From NCBI GenBank assembly GCA_028714995.1, contig JAQTLI010000165.1, forward strand, positions 1 through 6,583: DNA of 6,583 nucleotides. Direction: 5' to 3'. Positions 5,695 to 6,583 of the stretch are shown piece by piece. The position numbers were made by a program, and so were the translations under genes. Positions within the stretch are counted from its first letter, which is position 1. The number at the start of each line of letters is the position of its first letter. Source of the DNA: Methylobacter sp. GTDB taxonomy: Bacteria > Pseudomonadota > Gammaproteobacteria > Methylococcales > Methylomonadaceae. The notes under the pieces are model-generated. The model was not told the origin of the DNA and did not search any database. It worked only from the letters and a program-made list of their open reading frames with translations.

Positions 5695-6583
5695 TTACTT
5701 AGTGGTTTCCTCAACAAAAACACCAAAGTTCATAATCCTCTGATAGCGTTTTGCCACCACATCCTCTATGGATTGCTGCATCAACTCTTTCAAGTGCCTC
5801 ACCAAGGCTTCCTTTAAATTCAATGCAATAGCCTGAAAATCTCTATGACAGCCACCTAAAGGCTCTCTAACCACTTCATCCAGAAAACCCTGCTCACGAA
5901 TGCGGTCAGAAGTAATACCCATAGCCTCAGCCGCCACCTGTGTTTTATCCGCGCTTTTCCAGAGAATGGACGCACAACCTTCCGGCGAAATAACCGAATA
6001 TGTACTGTATTCCAGCATGATTAAACGGTCCCCCACGCCAATTGCCAAAGCGCCACCGGAACCGCCTTCACCGATAATAGTGCAGATAATCGGTGTTTCC
6101 AGCTTGGCCATTTCAAACAGGTTTCTGGCGATAGCCTCACTCTGACCGCGCTCTTCCGCACCGATACCCGGATAAGCTCCCGGCGTATCAATTAAGCAAA
6201 TAACGGGGATTTTAAAACGCTCCGCCATCTTCATGATGCGTAACGCCTTACGATAACCTTCAGGACGCGGCATACCGAAGTTTCGATAAATCTTTTCCTT
6301 GGTATCACGTCCCTTTTGATGACCGATCACCATAATCGGCTGACCCTCAAGGCGTGCCAATCCACAAACAATCGCAGGATCATCCGCAAAAGTGCGGTCA
6401 CCATGTAACTCATGGAAGTCGGTAAACATGTGTTCAATATAATCCAGCGTATAGGGACGCCCCGGATGCCTGGATAACTGAGAAATCTGCCAGTCAGAAA
6501 GATCAGTAAAAATCGTCTCCGTCAGCGATTGATTCCTGTCTTCCAGCTCCTTAAGCGCAGCTGAAATATTAATCTTGTTATCA
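5695..6583 (-). CDS. accA: Acetyl-CoA carboxylase carboxyltransferase subunit alpha, 5'-truncated by window edge
   Basis: AccA pairs with AccD to transfer the carboxyl group from carboxybiotin on AccB to acetyl-CoA, giving malonyl-CoA for fatty acid synthesis in the cytosol. About 295 codons are visible; compared with the 319 residues of E. coli AccA, roughly the first 30 residues and the start codon lie beyond base 6583. The frame continues upstream of the first internal ATG (6429) through LTETIFTDLSDWQISQLSRH and PGRPYTLDYI, which match the family, so that ATG is not the start. Further motifs are GHQKGRDTKEKI, NFGMPRPEGYRKALR, DTPGAYPGIGAEERGQ, the glycine-rich GEGGSGGALAIGVGD and YSVISPEGCASILWKSADK of the crotonase-like carboxyltransferase fold. 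The end is complete and is followed by a terminator. The visible part is intact, with no frameshift. Confidence 0.97.
   Translation of the reverse strand, partial: DNKINISAALKELEDRNQSLTETIFTDLSDWQISQLSRHPGRPYTLDYIEHMFTDFHELHGDRTFADDPAIVCGLARLEGQPIMVIGHQKGRDTKEKIYRNFGMPRPEGYRKALRIMKMAERFKIPVICLIDTPGAYPGIGAEERGQSEAIARNLFEMAKLETPIICTIIGEGGSGGALAIGVGDRLIMLEYSTYSVISPEGCASILWKSADKTQVAAEAMGITSDRIREQGFLDEVVREPLGGCHRDFQAIALNLKEALVRHLKELMQQSIEDVVAKRYQRIMNFGVFVEETTK

Noticed and set aside
5695..6429. A complete short accA of 244 residues starting at the ATG at 6429
   Set aside because: The same frame continues upstream with conserved AccA sequence to the window edge, so the gene is simply cut off.

Overview
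The window is a compact, ordinary-looking stretch of a gram-negative chromosome in which all six genes lie on the minus strand. In transcription order (right to left) they are accA (5' end cut by the window), tilS, pyrG, kdsA, eno and ftsB (3' end cut by the window). This gene order is the known accA-tilS-pyrG-kdsA-eno-ftsB block of many gammaproteobacteria. Together with the protein sequences it points to a gammaproteobacterium; the moderate GC content and the metal-dependent type of KdsA would fit a methanotroph-like lineage, but that is only a guess.

Right part (5581-6583): accA, the carboxyltransferase alpha subunit of acetyl-CoA carboxylase, ends at 5695. It is followed by a good rho-independent terminator (5648-5667) and a 114-base gap holding a candidate promoter, a short dyad and the tilS ribosome binding site. 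Middle (2403-5580): tilS encodes tRNA-Ile lysidine synthetase and carries two perfect tandem copies of a 63-bp, hairpin-rich, in-frame unit that adds 42 residues. A 103-base gap with a candidate promoter and two interleaved inverted repeats separates it from pyrG (CTP synthase). Left part (1-2406): pyrG, kdsA and eno are tightly packed. The pyrG stop overlaps the kdsA start as ATGA, and the eno ribosome binding site overlaps the kdsA stop codon. After 48 bases comes ftsB, which has no ATG, GTG or TTG at its 5' end and seems to start at ATT.

The genes serve unrelated but growth-linked jobs: fatty acid precursor supply (AccA), decoding of AUA codons (TilS), CTP supply (PyrG), the Kdo sugar of LPS (KdsA; its activation to CMP-Kdo uses CTP), glycolysis (Eno, whose product PEP is the KdsA substrate) and division (FtsB). 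No mobile element with a transposase, RNA gene or CRISPR array is visible, and no gene-free stretch exceeds 300 bases. The points most worth a second look are the duplicated palindromic insert in tilS, the ATT start of ftsB, the interleaved dyads before pyrG and the metal-dependent class of KdsA.
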